From the NCBI RefSeq assembly GCF_009455685.1, contig NZ_QPES01000002.1, forward strand, positions 558,001 to 622,000: a DNA stretch of 64,000 nt, in the 5' to 3' direction. Positions 37,420 to 46,385 of this stretch are shown one piece after another; the first letter of the stretch is position 1; each line of letters opens with the position of its first letter. This DNA comes from Paraburkholderia hayleyella. GTDB taxonomy: Bacteria > Pseudomonadota > Gammaproteobacteria > Burkholderiales > Burkholderiaceae. Both the position numbers and the translations under genes were made by a program. The notes beneath the pieces are model-generated. The model was not told the DNA's origin and did not search any database. It saw only the letters and a list, made by a program, of their open reading frames with translations.

Positions 37420-39234
37420 TCAAGACGAAGTCTGTTGAAACTGAATCCGGTGCAAATGCGCATACAACCCGTTTTGCGCCAGCAGCTCGCGGTGGCTGCC
37501 GCGCTCGACAATGCGCCCGGCTTCCAGCACCAGAATCCGGTCAGCGCGCTCGATCGTCGAAAGACGGTGCGCAATCACCAGTGTCGTGCGGCCCTTCATC
37601 AGGGTTTCGAGCGCATCCTGGACATAACGCTCGGATTCGGAATCGAGCGCCGAAGTGGCTTCGTCGAGAATCAGGATCGGCGCGTCCTTGTAGATTGCCC
37701 GGGCAATCGCCAGACGCTGGCGCTGGCCGCCCGAGAGCATCGTGCCGTTGTCGCCAATCAGTGTCTCGATGCCATCGGGCATCGCTTCCACCGTCTGCCA
37801 CAGGTTAGCGGCGCGCAAGGCCGCGACGACGCGGTCGAGATCGGCGGTCTGCCCATAGGCCACGTTATGGGCGATGGTGTCGTTGAACAGCACCACGTCC
37901 TGGCTCACCATGGCGATCTGGCTGCGCAGATCGTGCGTGTTGTACTCGGACAGCGGTACACCATCCAGCAGAATCTCACCGCTAGCCGGATCGAAAAAGC
38001 GCGGCAGCAAATTGACGAGCGTCGTTTTGCCTCCCCCCGATGGCCCAGCCAGCGCCACCATCTCACCAGGCGCCACGCAAAACGACACCTGATTCAGCGT
38101 CAAGCGCTGGCTTTCCTGGCCCATCTGGCTCGCCCCATAACCAAACGACACATCACGAAACTCGATGGCGCCCGAGGCCCGTTCAAGCGGCTTGCCGCCA
38201 CCGGCGGGCTCAGCGGGTTCGTCGATCAGGCCGAAGATCAGCTCGGCTGCGGTCATGCCACGTTGCAACGGCTGGTTGACGTCCATCAGATGCTTGAGCG
38301 GCGAAATAATCAGCAACATCGACGTGACGAATGCGACAAACCCCCCCACCGTGGTCTGATCGTTCGACGACTGCACCACGGCAATCGTGATGACCACTGC
38401 CAGCGCGATCGAGGCCAGAAACTGAGTAAGCGGTTGCGCAAGGCCCCCCGAGACGGTCATGCGCATGGAGTAGCCACGCAGGCGGCGGCTCATGGCGCCA
38501 AAGCGCGCGTTTTCATATTGCTCGCCGTTATTGACCTTGACGACCTTGTAGCCGCCGACCGCTTCTTCGACGATGTAAGACAGCTCATTGGTGAGCAGCT
38601 GGTTCTCGCGGTTCAGCCGCCGTAGCCTGCGGTTAATCTTGCCCACCAGCCAGCCGATACCAGGCAACAGCACGGCGACAATCAGCGTCAGACGCCAGTT
38701 CAGATAAAACAGGTAGCCCAGCAGAAAAACCACCGTGAGCGAATCGCGCACCAGCGTCACCATCACGCTGGTCAGCACATTCAGGATCTGGTTGACTTCG
38801 AAGACAATGGCATTGATCACCGTACTCGCGGTTTCACGTTGAAAAAACGCGACGCTGGTATGGATCATCCGGTCGAACATCTTCAGACGCAGCTCCAGCA
38901 GGATCCGGTTCGACACATACGACAGCAGATAGCCCGAGGCATATTGCGCCACGCCGCGTACCAGCGCGAGGCCGATCACGGCGAGCGGCACATACCATTT
39001 GGCGTTGTCGCTGGCATGCACGCCAAAGCCCTTGTCCAGCAACGGCTTGAGCAGGGCCGGAATAGCCGCGTCCGTGGCGGCGCTCAGCGCCATCGCGGCG
39101 ATGGCGGCCACCACGATCCAGATCACAGGTTTGATATACGGCCAGAGACGGCGCAATACGACAGCGGGCGACGAAGCCTCGCCGGAACCGATGGGCTTGC
39201 TTAAGGTGGGTTTGACAGTGGGCCTGGCGCTCAC
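37420..39234 (-). CDS. msbA: MsbA lipid A-core flippase (ABC exporter half-transporter)
   Basis: A 604-residue homodimeric ABC exporter that flips lipid A-core across the inner membrane. Six transmembrane helices occupy residues ~30-320. The nucleotide-binding domain has Walker A GPSGGGKTTLVN, Q-loop SQDVVLFND, signature LSGGQRQRLAIARAI, Walker B ILILDEATSALD and the H-loop IAHRLST. Length and domain order match MsbA. It is adjacent to LPS glycosyltransferases and divergent from a core glucosyltransferase, so LPS assembly and export are grouped. Confidence 0.95.
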   Translation of the reverse strand: MSARPTVKPTLSKPIGSGEASSPAVVLRRLWPYIKPVIWIVVAAIAAMALSAATDAAIPALLKPLLDKGFGVHASDNAKWYVPLAVIGLALVRGVAQYASGYLLSYVSNRILLELRLKMFDRMIHTSVAFFQRETASTVINAIVFEVNQILNVLTSVMVTLVRDSLTVVFLLGYLFYLNWRLTLIVAVLLPGIGWLVGKINRRLRRLNRENQLLTNELSYIVEEAVGGYKVVKVNNGEQYENARFGAMSRRLRGYSMRMTVSGGLAQPLTQFLASIALAVVITIAVVQSSNDQTTVGGFVAFVTSMLLIISPLKHLMDVNQPLQRGMTAAELIFGLIDEPAEPAGGGKPLERASGAIEFRDVSFGYGASQMGQESQRLTLNQVSFCVAPGEMVALAGPSGGGKTTLVNLLPRFFDPASGEILLDGVPLSEYNTHDLRSQIAMVSQDVVLFNDTIAHNVAYGQTADLDRVVAALRAANLWQTVEAMPDGIETLIGDNGTMLSGGQRQRLAIARAIYKDAPILILDEATSALDSESERYVQDALETLMKGRTTLVIAHRLSTIERADRILVLEAGRIVERGSHRELLAQNGLYAHLHRIQFQQTSS

Positions 39235-39369
39235 AAGATCCTCTGAAAATACGGCTGAAAATCCACCAGACCAACTGGCTGGCGGGAAATAAAAAAAACA
39301 GCATTGTAGCCGTCAGTACACGCCCTTTCGGGCCGAGCGGCGTGCTGTGTATACTCCCTGCTCGCGCCC

Positions 39370-39410
39370 GCCACCGCCCCCTGCCAGCCGCGCTGGCAGG
39401 GGGCGGTGGC
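39370..39410. repeat. perfect 18-bp-stem hairpin in a divergent promoter region
   Basis: Arms gccaccgccccctgccag and ctggcagggggcggtggc are perfectly complementary around a 5-base loop (ccgcg). It lies between msbA (minus) and the next glycosyltransferase (plus), 103 bases before the latter's ATG. There is no T-run, so it is not an ordinary terminator. It may be an RNA leader structure or a palindromic repeat. Confidence 0.9.
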
Positions 39411-39512
39411 AAGTTTGCGGCGAACGCGGCGTCAACCCGGCCGCTTCAACCCGCGCCGGTAAAAACGCTACATCAGACAGCCTCTTCACCGGCCACTCTC
39501 AGGCATTCATGC

Positions 39513-40292
39513 ATGAAAACCGTCACGCTCGGCGTTGCACTCATCACCCATAATGCCGCTGCCCGGCTCGCCGAATGTTTACAGTCGGTCGCCTTTGCCG
39601 ACGACATCGTCGTGCTGGACGGCGGCAGCACCGACGGCACCATCGACATCGCTCGCGCTCATGGGGCACGCGTCATCCAGCAGCCTGACTGGCCGGGTTT
39701 TGGCCCGCAAAAAAACCGTGCGATCGAGGCACTGGACACCACCTGGGTGCTATCGCTCGATGCCGACGAAGTGGTTTCACCCGAACTGGCGGCAGCCATT
39801 CGCGCCGCCATCGCCGCGCCGGACGCCGAGGTCTACGCCGTGGACCGTCTGTCCTGCTTTTGCGGCCAGTGGATTCATCACAGCGGTTGGTATCCGGACT
39901 GGATTCCGCGTCTTTTTCGCCGGGGTTGCGCCCGGTTTTCAGATGACCTGGTCCATGAACGCCTGGTTTTCGCTACGTCTGCGCAGCGCCTCCACGGCAA
40001 ACTGTTGCACCATTCGTACGAAGACTTCGAAACCGTGTTGCGCAAGCTCGATGCGTACTCAAGCGCGGCGGCGCAACAGCGCTATGCGGCAGGCCAGCGC
40101 GGCGGCCTGGCGAAAGCGCTGGGACGCGGCACCTGGGCTTTCCTGAGAACCTACGTGATGCGATGCGGGTTTCTCGATGGGCGCGCCGGCTTCATGATCG
40201 CGGTGTTTAATGCGCAAACCGTCTATTACCGTTTTTTGAAGCTCGACCATCTGCATCGCACGCAGCAGGCCAACGATACGCCGCCATCCTGA
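39513..40292 (+). CDS. LPS-core glycosyltransferase family 2 (WaaE/KdtX-like)
   Basis: A 259-residue GT2 beginning MKTVTLGVALITHNAAARLA. It has DDIVVLDGGSTDGTIDIAR, the metal-binding LSLDADEVVSPEL and the WYPDWIPRLFRRGCARFSDD segment followed by VHERL. This last block is characteristic of WaaE/KdtX beta-1,4-glucosyltransferases acting on heptose I of the LPS inner core. The length is typical (~255). The ATG at 39513 aligns with the family. The GT sits opposite msbA. Confidence 0.88.
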   Translation: MKTVTLGVALITHNAAARLAECLQSVAFADDIVVLDGGSTDGTIDIARAHGARVIQQPDWPGFGPQKNRAIEALDTTWVLSLDADEVVSPELAAAIRAAIAAPDAEVYAVDRLSCFCGQWIHHSGWYPDWIPRLFRRGCARFSDDLVHERLVFATSAQRLHGKLLHHSYEDFETVLRKLDAYSSAAAQQRYAAGQRGGLAKALGRGTWAFLRTYVMRCGFLDGRAGFMIAVFNAQTVYYRFLKLDHLHRTQQANDTPPS

Positions 40293-40399
40293 GCCGCTGG
40301 CGGGGTGCGTGCGCCATTGCAGGCACTAACCCGCAAACCACGTAACCGCGGATTACAACGGTACGACGGGTACGGCCAGGCGGCGAACCTGGCCTGGCC

Positions 40400-43300
40400 T
40401 CAATAAACGATTTCAACCGAACTGCCGGCGAACTCGGCACGTAACTCGGCCAGCAATTCATCGCCGGGAATCACGCGCCAGGACTCGCCCAGTTGCACCG
40501 CGGCCTGTACCCGCTCATTGCTATAAACCACCTGCACGGCCAAGCCTTGCACCACGGGCTCGGCTTCGCGCCGGCGCGAGCCGTGGCCGCCGTAGCCGTC
40601 ACGTGAAGCATCACGCGCATCGCGCGCACCACGCACGGCAGGCGCAGGTGCGGCCGTTGCCGCCATCGCCACCACCGGCGGCACGCAATGCGCCTGCAAC
40701 ACGCGACGCAAGGCGAGCGCATCGGCGTTGCCGTTCATCTGCACTTTCAGCGCTTCGGCATAGCGGCTGCGGGCGCGGCCCAGGTCCATCACCGCTTCGA
40801 CGGTAAAACGAATGCCGCCCGTAAACGCATCATTGCGCGCCTGGCCTTGCACCACGAGCAATTCGTCTTCCTTGAAGAGTGCCTTGTGGGCTTCGAAGAG
40901 TTCGTTGAACACGGTCACTTCACACTGGCCGCTGCCGTCGTCCAGCAACGCGATCAGCATCTTGCCGCGCTGGGTCATCTGCGTGCGCAACGAGACGATC
41001 ACCCCAGCCAGAAGCTTGTCGCGCCCTTCTTTCAGCTCACCGATTTTCTGCCGCACGAAGCGCCGGATCTCAGCGCGGTACGCATCGAACAGATGCCCCG
41101 AAAGATAGAACCCGAGAGCGCTTTTTTCTTCCTGAAGTTTTTTCTTGTCGGGCCAGGCGGACTCGGCGATCAGTTCATGCCCTTGCGATGGCGCGTCGCC
41201 CATGTCGAACAGCCCTGCCTGCATCGCATTGGCGCTGGCCTGTTCGGCAGCTTCCATGGCCAGCGTGACCGAGGCGATCAGTTGCGCCCGGTTATCGTGC
41301 AGCCGGTCAAACGCTCCCGCACGGATCAGCGCTTCGACCGTGCGCCGGTTCACCATGCGCCGGTCGACGCGGTTGCAAAAATCGAACAGGTCGATAAAGG
41401 GCCCGTCCTGCTCCCGCGCACGCAGGATGTCTTCAATCGCGTTCTGGCCACTGCCCTTGATCGCGCCCAGGCCGTAGCGGATCGTATCCGCCCGCACCTT
41501 GCCCGGGGCCGGAGCCACCGGCTCGAAACGGTAGGCCGACTGGTTGATGTCGGGCGGCAGCACGCTCATGCCGTTGGCCAGACAGTCTTCGAACAGGATC
41601 TTGACCTTGTCGGTATCGTCCATCGCCAGCGACAGGTTGGCCGCCATGAATTCAGCAGGATGGTGCGCTTTCAGCCAGGCGGTGTAATACGCAAGCAGCG
41701 CATACGCGGCGGCGTGCGACTTGTTAAAGCCGTAGCCCGCGAATTTTTCCATCAGGTCGAAAATCTCATCGGCTTTTTCAGCGCTCAGGCCATTTTTTGC
41801 CGCGCCATCGCGGAACAAGGCGCGATGCTCGGCCATTTCCTCGACTTTTTTCTTGCCCATCGCGCGCCGCAGCAGGTCAGCGCCACCGAGCGAATAGCCG
41901 CCGATGATCTGCGCCATCTGCATCACCTGCTCCTGATAGACCATGATGCCGTAGGTCTCTTGCAGGACAGGCTTGACGCGCGGATCGGGGTACTCCACCA
42001 CTTCGCGTCCGTGCTTGCGCGCGCAAAAGCTGGGAATCAGGTCCATCGGGCCCGGACGATACAACGCCACCAGCGCGATGATGTCTTCGAAACGGTCCGG
42101 CTGCGCATCCTTGAGCATGCCTTGCATGCCACGGCTTTCAAGCTGGAACACCGCCACAGTGTTGGCTTTTTTCAGAATCGTGAACGCGGCGGAATCATCC
42201 AGCGGCACCCCGGAGAGCAGCCAGTCGTGCTTCGCCGGGTCTAGCCGGCGAATATAACGCTCAGCCCAATCGAGAATGGTCAGCGTGGTCAAACCCAGAA
42301 AATCGAACTTCACCAGGCCCACGGCTTCGACATCGTCCTTGTCGTACTGGCTCACCACACCGCTTTCGTCGCCTTGCGTGTAGAGCGGGCAAAAATCGGT
42401 CAGCTTGCCCGGCGCGATCAGCACCCCGCCCGCGTGCATGCCGACGTTGCGCGTCAGGCCTTCAACGCGCTGTGCCAGTTCCAGCAACTGGCGCACTTCG
42501 TCTTCGTTGTCAAAACGCTCCTGCAGTTGCGGTTCTTCTTTCATCGCGTCGGCGATGGTGACGTGCTTGCCCGGCTTGAACGGAATCAGCTTGGCGATGC
42601 CATCGGTGAACATGTAGCCCAGATCGAGCACGCGGCCGATATCGCGCACCGCTGCTTTGGCCGCCATCGTGCCAAACGTGGCGATTTGCGACACCGCATC
42701 CGCGCCGTACTTTTGCTTCACGTACTGGATCACACGATCACGGCCTTCCTGGCAGAAGTCGATATCGAAGTCAGGCATCGAGACCCGTTCAGGGTTCAGG
42801 AACCGTTCGAACAGCAGGTTGTAGCGCAGCGGATCGAGATCGGTCACGCCCAGCGCGTAGGCCACCAGCGAGCCCGCCCCCGAGCCCCGCCCTGGCCCCA
42901 CGGGCACGCCGTTATTTTTGGCCCAGTTGATAAAGTCCGCGACGATCAGGAAGTAGCCTGGAAAGCCCATGCTAATGATCGTGCCGCATTCGAAGTGCAA
43001 ACGCTCGTTATAGACGGGGCGCTGCGCCTCGCGCTCAACCGGATCGGGATACAGCTGCAGCAGGCGCTTTTCGAGCCCCTCTTGCGACAATTGCACCAGG
43101 TAGTCGTCCAGCGACAGGCCATCCGGCGTCGGAAAAAGCGGCAGCCGGGGTTTGCCGAGTTCGAGTGTCAGATTGCAGCGCTTTGCAATTTCGACCGTGT
43201 TGGCGAGCGCCGCAGGAATATCCGCGAAGAGCGCCGCCATTTCGTCTTGCGTGCGGAAGTATTGATCGGTGGTAAAGCGTTTGGGCCGCCGGGGGTTGGC

Positions 43301-43978
43301 GAGCATGTCGCCCTCGGAGATACACACGCGCGCTTCGTGCGCGGTGAAATCGTCGGGGATCATGAACTGCAGCGGGTGCGTGGCAACCACGGGCAACTTG
43401 AGCGCAGTGGCCAGCGCCACGGTTTGCTGCACGCAGGTTTCGCCACCCGGCTGGCCGCAGCGTTGCAGCTCAAGATAGAACGCACCCGGGAAAATCTCCG
43501 CCCAGCGTTGCGCGTGACGCCGGGCCGCGGCTTCGTTGCCGTTGGCCAGCGCCATGCCGACGTCGCCGAGCTGCGCGCCGGACAGCGCCAGCAACCCCTC
43601 GCCCAAGCCAGTAGCCAGCCACTCGGCGGCGACTTCGGCGCGTCCGCGATACTGGTTGGTGAGCGAGGCGCGGCTCAGGAGTTCGCACAGGTTCAGATAA
43701 CCGCGCTGGTTGCGCACCAGCAGCAGCAGGCGCGAGGGTTTATCGCGGTCGTCGGGATTGGCGATCCAAACATCGCACCCGGCAATGGGTTTGACCCCTT
43801 TGCTGCGGGCTTCCTTATAGAAGCGGACAAGGCCAAAGGCATTGCTGAGATCGGTGAGCGCGAGCGCGCCCTGACCGTCTTTGGCCGCTGCCTTGACGAT
43901 ATCGTCAAGACGCACGATGCCATCGGCAATGGAGAATTCGGAGTGAACGCGGAGATGGACAAAACGGGGATCTGGCAT
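40400..43978 (-). CDS. dnaE: DNA polymerase III alpha subunit
   Basis: The 1192-residue replicative polymerase subunit. The PHP domain begins FVHLRVHSEFSIADGI, the catalytic palm aspartates lie in SMPDFDIDFCQEGRDRVI, and fingers/thumb blocks include GRGSGAGSLVAYALG, NVGMHAGGVLIAPG, YQEQVMQMAQIIGGYSLG and GYGFNKSHAAAYALLAYY. The OB-fold near the C-terminus (KLLAGVIVSLRTQMTQRGKM) is followed by a Gly/Arg-rich low-complexity insert near residue 1120. I chose the ATG at 43978 (MPDPRFVHLR). An ATG at 43987 would add three residues. Essential for replication. Confidence 0.98.
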   Translation of the reverse strand: MPDPRFVHLRVHSEFSIADGIVRLDDIVKAAAKDGQGALALTDLSNAFGLVRFYKEARSKGVKPIAGCDVWIANPDDRDKPSRLLLLVRNQRGYLNLCELLSRASLTNQYRGRAEVAAEWLATGLGEGLLALSGAQLGDVGMALANGNEAAARRHAQRWAEIFPGAFYLELQRCGQPGGETCVQQTVALATALKLPVVATHPLQFMIPDDFTAHEARVCISEGDMLANPRRPKRFTTDQYFRTQDEMAALFADIPAALANTVEIAKRCNLTLELGKPRLPLFPTPDGLSLDDYLVQLSQEGLEKRLLQLYPDPVEREAQRPVYNERLHFECGTIISMGFPGYFLIVADFINWAKNNGVPVGPGRGSGAGSLVAYALGVTDLDPLRYNLLFERFLNPERVSMPDFDIDFCQEGRDRVIQYVKQKYGADAVSQIATFGTMAAKAAVRDIGRVLDLGYMFTDGIAKLIPFKPGKHVTIADAMKEEPQLQERFDNEDEVRQLLELAQRVEGLTRNVGMHAGGVLIAPGKLTDFCPLYTQGDESGVVSQYDKDDVEAVGLVKFDFLGLTTLTILDWAERYIRRLDPAKHDWLLSGVPLDDSAAFTILKKANTVAVFQLESRGMQGMLKDAQPDRFEDIIALVALYRPGPMDLIPSFCARKHGREVVEYPDPRVKPVLQETYGIMVYQEQVMQMAQIIGGYSLGGADLLRRAMGKKKVEEMAEHRALFRDGAAKNGLSAEKADEIFDLMEKFAGYGFNKSHAAAYALLAYYTAWLKAHHPAEFMAANLSLAMDDTDKVKILFEDCLANGMSVLPPDINQSAYRFEPVAPAPGKVRADTIRYGLGAIKGSGQNAIEDILRAREQDGPFIDLFDFCNRVDRRMVNRRTVEALIRAGAFDRLHDNRAQLIASVTLAMEAAEQASANAMQAGLFDMGDAPSQGHELIAESAWPDKKKLQEEKSALGFYLSGHLFDAYRAEIRRFVRQKIGELKEGRDKLLAGVIVSLRTQMTQRGKMLIALLDDGSGQCEVTVFNELFEAHKALFKEDELLVVQGQARNDAFTGGIRFTVEAVMDLGRARSRYAEALKVQMNGNADALALRRVLQAHCVPPVVAMAATAAPAPAVRGARDARDASRDGYGGHGSRRREAEPVVQGLAVQVVYSNERVQAAVQLGESWRVIPGDELLAELRAEFAGSSVEIVY

Positions 43979-44345
43979 GGGCGCCATTGTAACTCGACCC
44001 TCCGCCAAAACCAGGGGCCAACCTGTGTATTCAGCCGTTGCTGGCCATCCGGCCAGGTATCGTGCGAGCCATGCGAGGAGGATCATCTGGATGAGCGATA
44101 ATGCTGGGTTCCGGCATGCCATCCTGCGCTTTGCCCAGCCTCATCCCGGCGCACGGCGCCTGGCAGCGGCTGTTTGCGGGCCTTCCTGCCAGAAAGCGTG
44201 GCACGGGCTTGATGTTCATGGCCCATGTGCTCATGGGCCATGGGCATCCGTGAGATCGGGCCGCGCGCCTGATTTCACGCCCGGTGCGCCCACCTTCACC
44301 TGTTACCTGTCATTTGTTACTTGCGGCCTTCACGGCTAAACCATC

Positions 44346-45251
44346 ATGAGCATCGTCAATCTTGCCGCCTACCAGTTTGCAACCCTTGAAGCCATAGCCG
44401 AGTGGCGTCCGCTGATCACCCGCCGCTGCGAGGAGCTCGGCCTGCGTGGCACGGTCTTGCTAGCGCCGGAAGGCATCAACCTGTTTATCGCAGGCAGCGC
44501 TGAATCGGCCCACGCCTTCATCGACTATCTGCGCCACGATCCGCTTTTTGCAGGCAAATTCGCGCAGTTGCAGTTCAAGCAAAGCCTGTCGCCAACACAA
44601 CCGTTTCGCCGCATGCTGGTCAAGCTCAAGCGCGAAATCATCACCATGAACAAACCGGCCATCCAGCCTGAACTGGGACGCGCGCCCGCCGTCGATGCGC
44701 CGACGCTCAAGGCCTGGCTCGACCAGGGCCATGACGATTCGGGCCGGCCCGTGGTCATGCTCGACACGCGCAATGCCTTCGAAGTCGATGTCGGCACCTT
44801 CGACAACACGCTCGATTACCGCATCAGCAAGTTCAGCGAGTTTCCCGTTGTCATCGAACAGCATCGCGCGGATCTCGACGGCAAGACCGTGGTGTCGTTT
44901 TGCACCGGTGGCATTCGCTGCGAAAAAGCAGCGATCTACATGAAAGAACTCGGCATCGATCACGTCTATCAGCTGGAAGGCGGCATCCTGAAATACTTCG
45001 AAGAGGTCGGCGGCGCGCATTACCACGGCGACTGCTTTGTCTTCGACTATCGCACCGCGCTCAACCCGCAACTCGAACCCACCGCCACCGTGCAGTGCTT
45101 TGGCTGTCGCGCCGTAGTCAGCCCGGAAGCGCAGCGCTCGCCGCTGTATGTCGCGGGCAAGACTTGCCCCGCGTGTCATGAGCGCTATCACGGCCAGGGT
45201 GGCAAGAAGGCCAGCGCGAACGCTGGCAACAACGCTCTGCCGGCGCACTGA
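44346..45251 (+). CDS. trhO: tRNA uridine(34) hydroxylase TrhO (rhodanese domain)
   Basis: A 301-residue YceA-family protein. The N-terminal domain has RCEELGLRGTVLLAPEGINL followed by FIAG, and the rhodanese domain has VVMLDTRNAFEVDVGTF and active-site Cys in VVSFCTGGIRCEKAAIYM. The C-terminal Cys-rich part (CFGCRAVVSPE, GKTCPACHERY) probably binds zinc. TrhO hydroxylates U34 of certain tRNAs with O2 in the 5-methoxy/carboxymethoxy-uridine pathway. It is followed 60 bases later by gluQ, another tRNA wobble-base enzyme. Confidence 0.95.
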   Translation: MSIVNLAAYQFATLEAIAEWRPLITRRCEELGLRGTVLLAPEGINLFIAGSAESAHAFIDYLRHDPLFAGKFAQLQFKQSLSPTQPFRRMLVKLKREIITMNKPAIQPELGRAPAVDAPTLKAWLDQGHDDSGRPVVMLDTRNAFEVDVGTFDNTLDYRISKFSEFPVVIEQHRADLDGKTVVSFCTGGIRCEKAAIYMKELGIDHVYQLEGGILKYFEEVGGAHYHGDCFVFDYRTALNPQLEPTATVQCFGCRAVVSPEAQRSPLYVAGKTCPACHERYHGQGGKKASANAGNNALPAH

Positions 45252-45311
45252 TTTTGCAGGGCCAGTACGGCCTCCGGCTCTGAACTCAAGCGCGCTTTCC
45301 AGACAGCCGCC

Positions 45312-46232
45312 ATGCGCTATCGCGGACGCTTCGCCCCTTCGCCCACCGGGCCGCTACATTTTGGCTCGCTGGTCAGCGCGCTAGCGAGCTGGCTCGATGC
45401 ACGGGCGCATCACGGTGTCTGGCTGGTGCGCATCGAAGACCTCGATGGCCCGCGCACCGTGCCAGGCGCGGCAGAGGCCATCCTCGGCACGCTGGCGCGC
45501 TTCGGCCTTCACCCTGATGAGCCGCCGGTCTGGCAAAGCCAGCGTTACACCCATTACCAGCAAACCTTCGATGCGCTTCAGGCAAGCGCCGGGCCGCGGC
45601 CGCTGCTGTACCCCTGCGGCTGCACGCGCAAGGAAATCGCCGATTCACTGCTGCACGCGCATGCACGCCACGCCACGCTCGCCTATCCCGGCACATGCCG
45701 CACGGGTCTGCATGGACGATCCGCGCGTGCGTGGCGGCTCAGGGTTCCGGATGAGGCTGCGGCGGTGATCCGTTTCGACGACCGCTGGCAAGGCGCGCAA
45801 AGCCAGAATCTGGCCACCGGGGTCGGCGACTTCGTCCTGCTGCGGGCAGATGGTCAATGGGCGTATCAACTGGCAGTCGTCGTCGACGATGCACAGGCGG
45901 GTATCACGGATATCGTGCGCGGTGCCGATCTGCTTGATTCGACGGCACGGCAAATCTATCTGCAACGCTGCCTGCAAGTGCCCACGCCGCGCTATCTTCA
46001 TGTGCCGGTGGTCACTAACGCTGCAGGAGAAAAACTCAGCAAGCAAACGGGCGCGGCGCCGCTCGATGACACCGCCCCGCTGCCCGCGCTGCTGGCGGCC
46101 GCCCGTCATCTGGAACTGGTCTTGCCCACGGCGGCGGCCGTTTCGCTGGAGGCGTTTTATGCCGCTGCAACGGCGGCCTGGGCACAGCGCTTCGTGCCGC
46201 ATGAGTCATCAGACATCCGCGCTTTGCGCTGA
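45312..46232 (+). CDS. gluQ: glutamyl-Q tRNA(Asp) synthetase
   Basis: A 306-residue paralogue of GluRS lacking the anticodon-binding domain. The HIGH-like motif is FAPSPTGPLHFGSLVSA, the KMSKS-like motif is KLSKQ, and zinc-binding cysteines lie in YPCGCTRKEI and the downstream TCR. It attaches glutamate to queuosine-34 of tRNA-Asp without needing tRNA for activation. The arrangement after trhO groups two wobble-position modification genes. Full length. Confidence 0.96.
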   Translation: MRYRGRFAPSPTGPLHFGSLVSALASWLDARAHHGVWLVRIEDLDGPRTVPGAAEAILGTLARFGLHPDEPPVWQSQRYTHYQQTFDALQASAGPRPLLYPCGCTRKEIADSLLHAHARHATLAYPGTCRTGLHGRSARAWRLRVPDEAAAVIRFDDRWQGAQSQNLATGVGDFVLLRADGQWAYQLAVVVDDAQAGITDIVRGADLLDSTARQIYLQRCLQVPTPRYLHVPVVTNAAGEKLSKQTGAAPLDDTAPLPALLAAARHLELVLPTAAAVSLEAFYAAATAAWAQRFVPHESSDIRALR

Positions 46233-46385
46233 AACCTGAACCAGAAACACCGCGCGAAAACAAACCTCAAAAACAAAAACAGCGCACAGCCCAGGAAAAG
46301 CCTCCCGGTACCGCACGCTGTTGTTCGCCTTCAGCTCAACCCAGGCGCTCGGGTAATCAGTAATCAGTAATCAGGCAATCCGTAA

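Noticed and set aside
40374..40394. Terminator between the WaaE-like gene and dnaE
   Set aside because: A 7-bp stem (ggccagg/cctggcc) exists between the convergent stops but without a T-run on either strand; too weak to list.
42374..43977. Long plus-strand frame opposite dnaE
   Set aside because: Antisense shadow of a well-supported essential gene; composition and lack of motifs show it is not coding.
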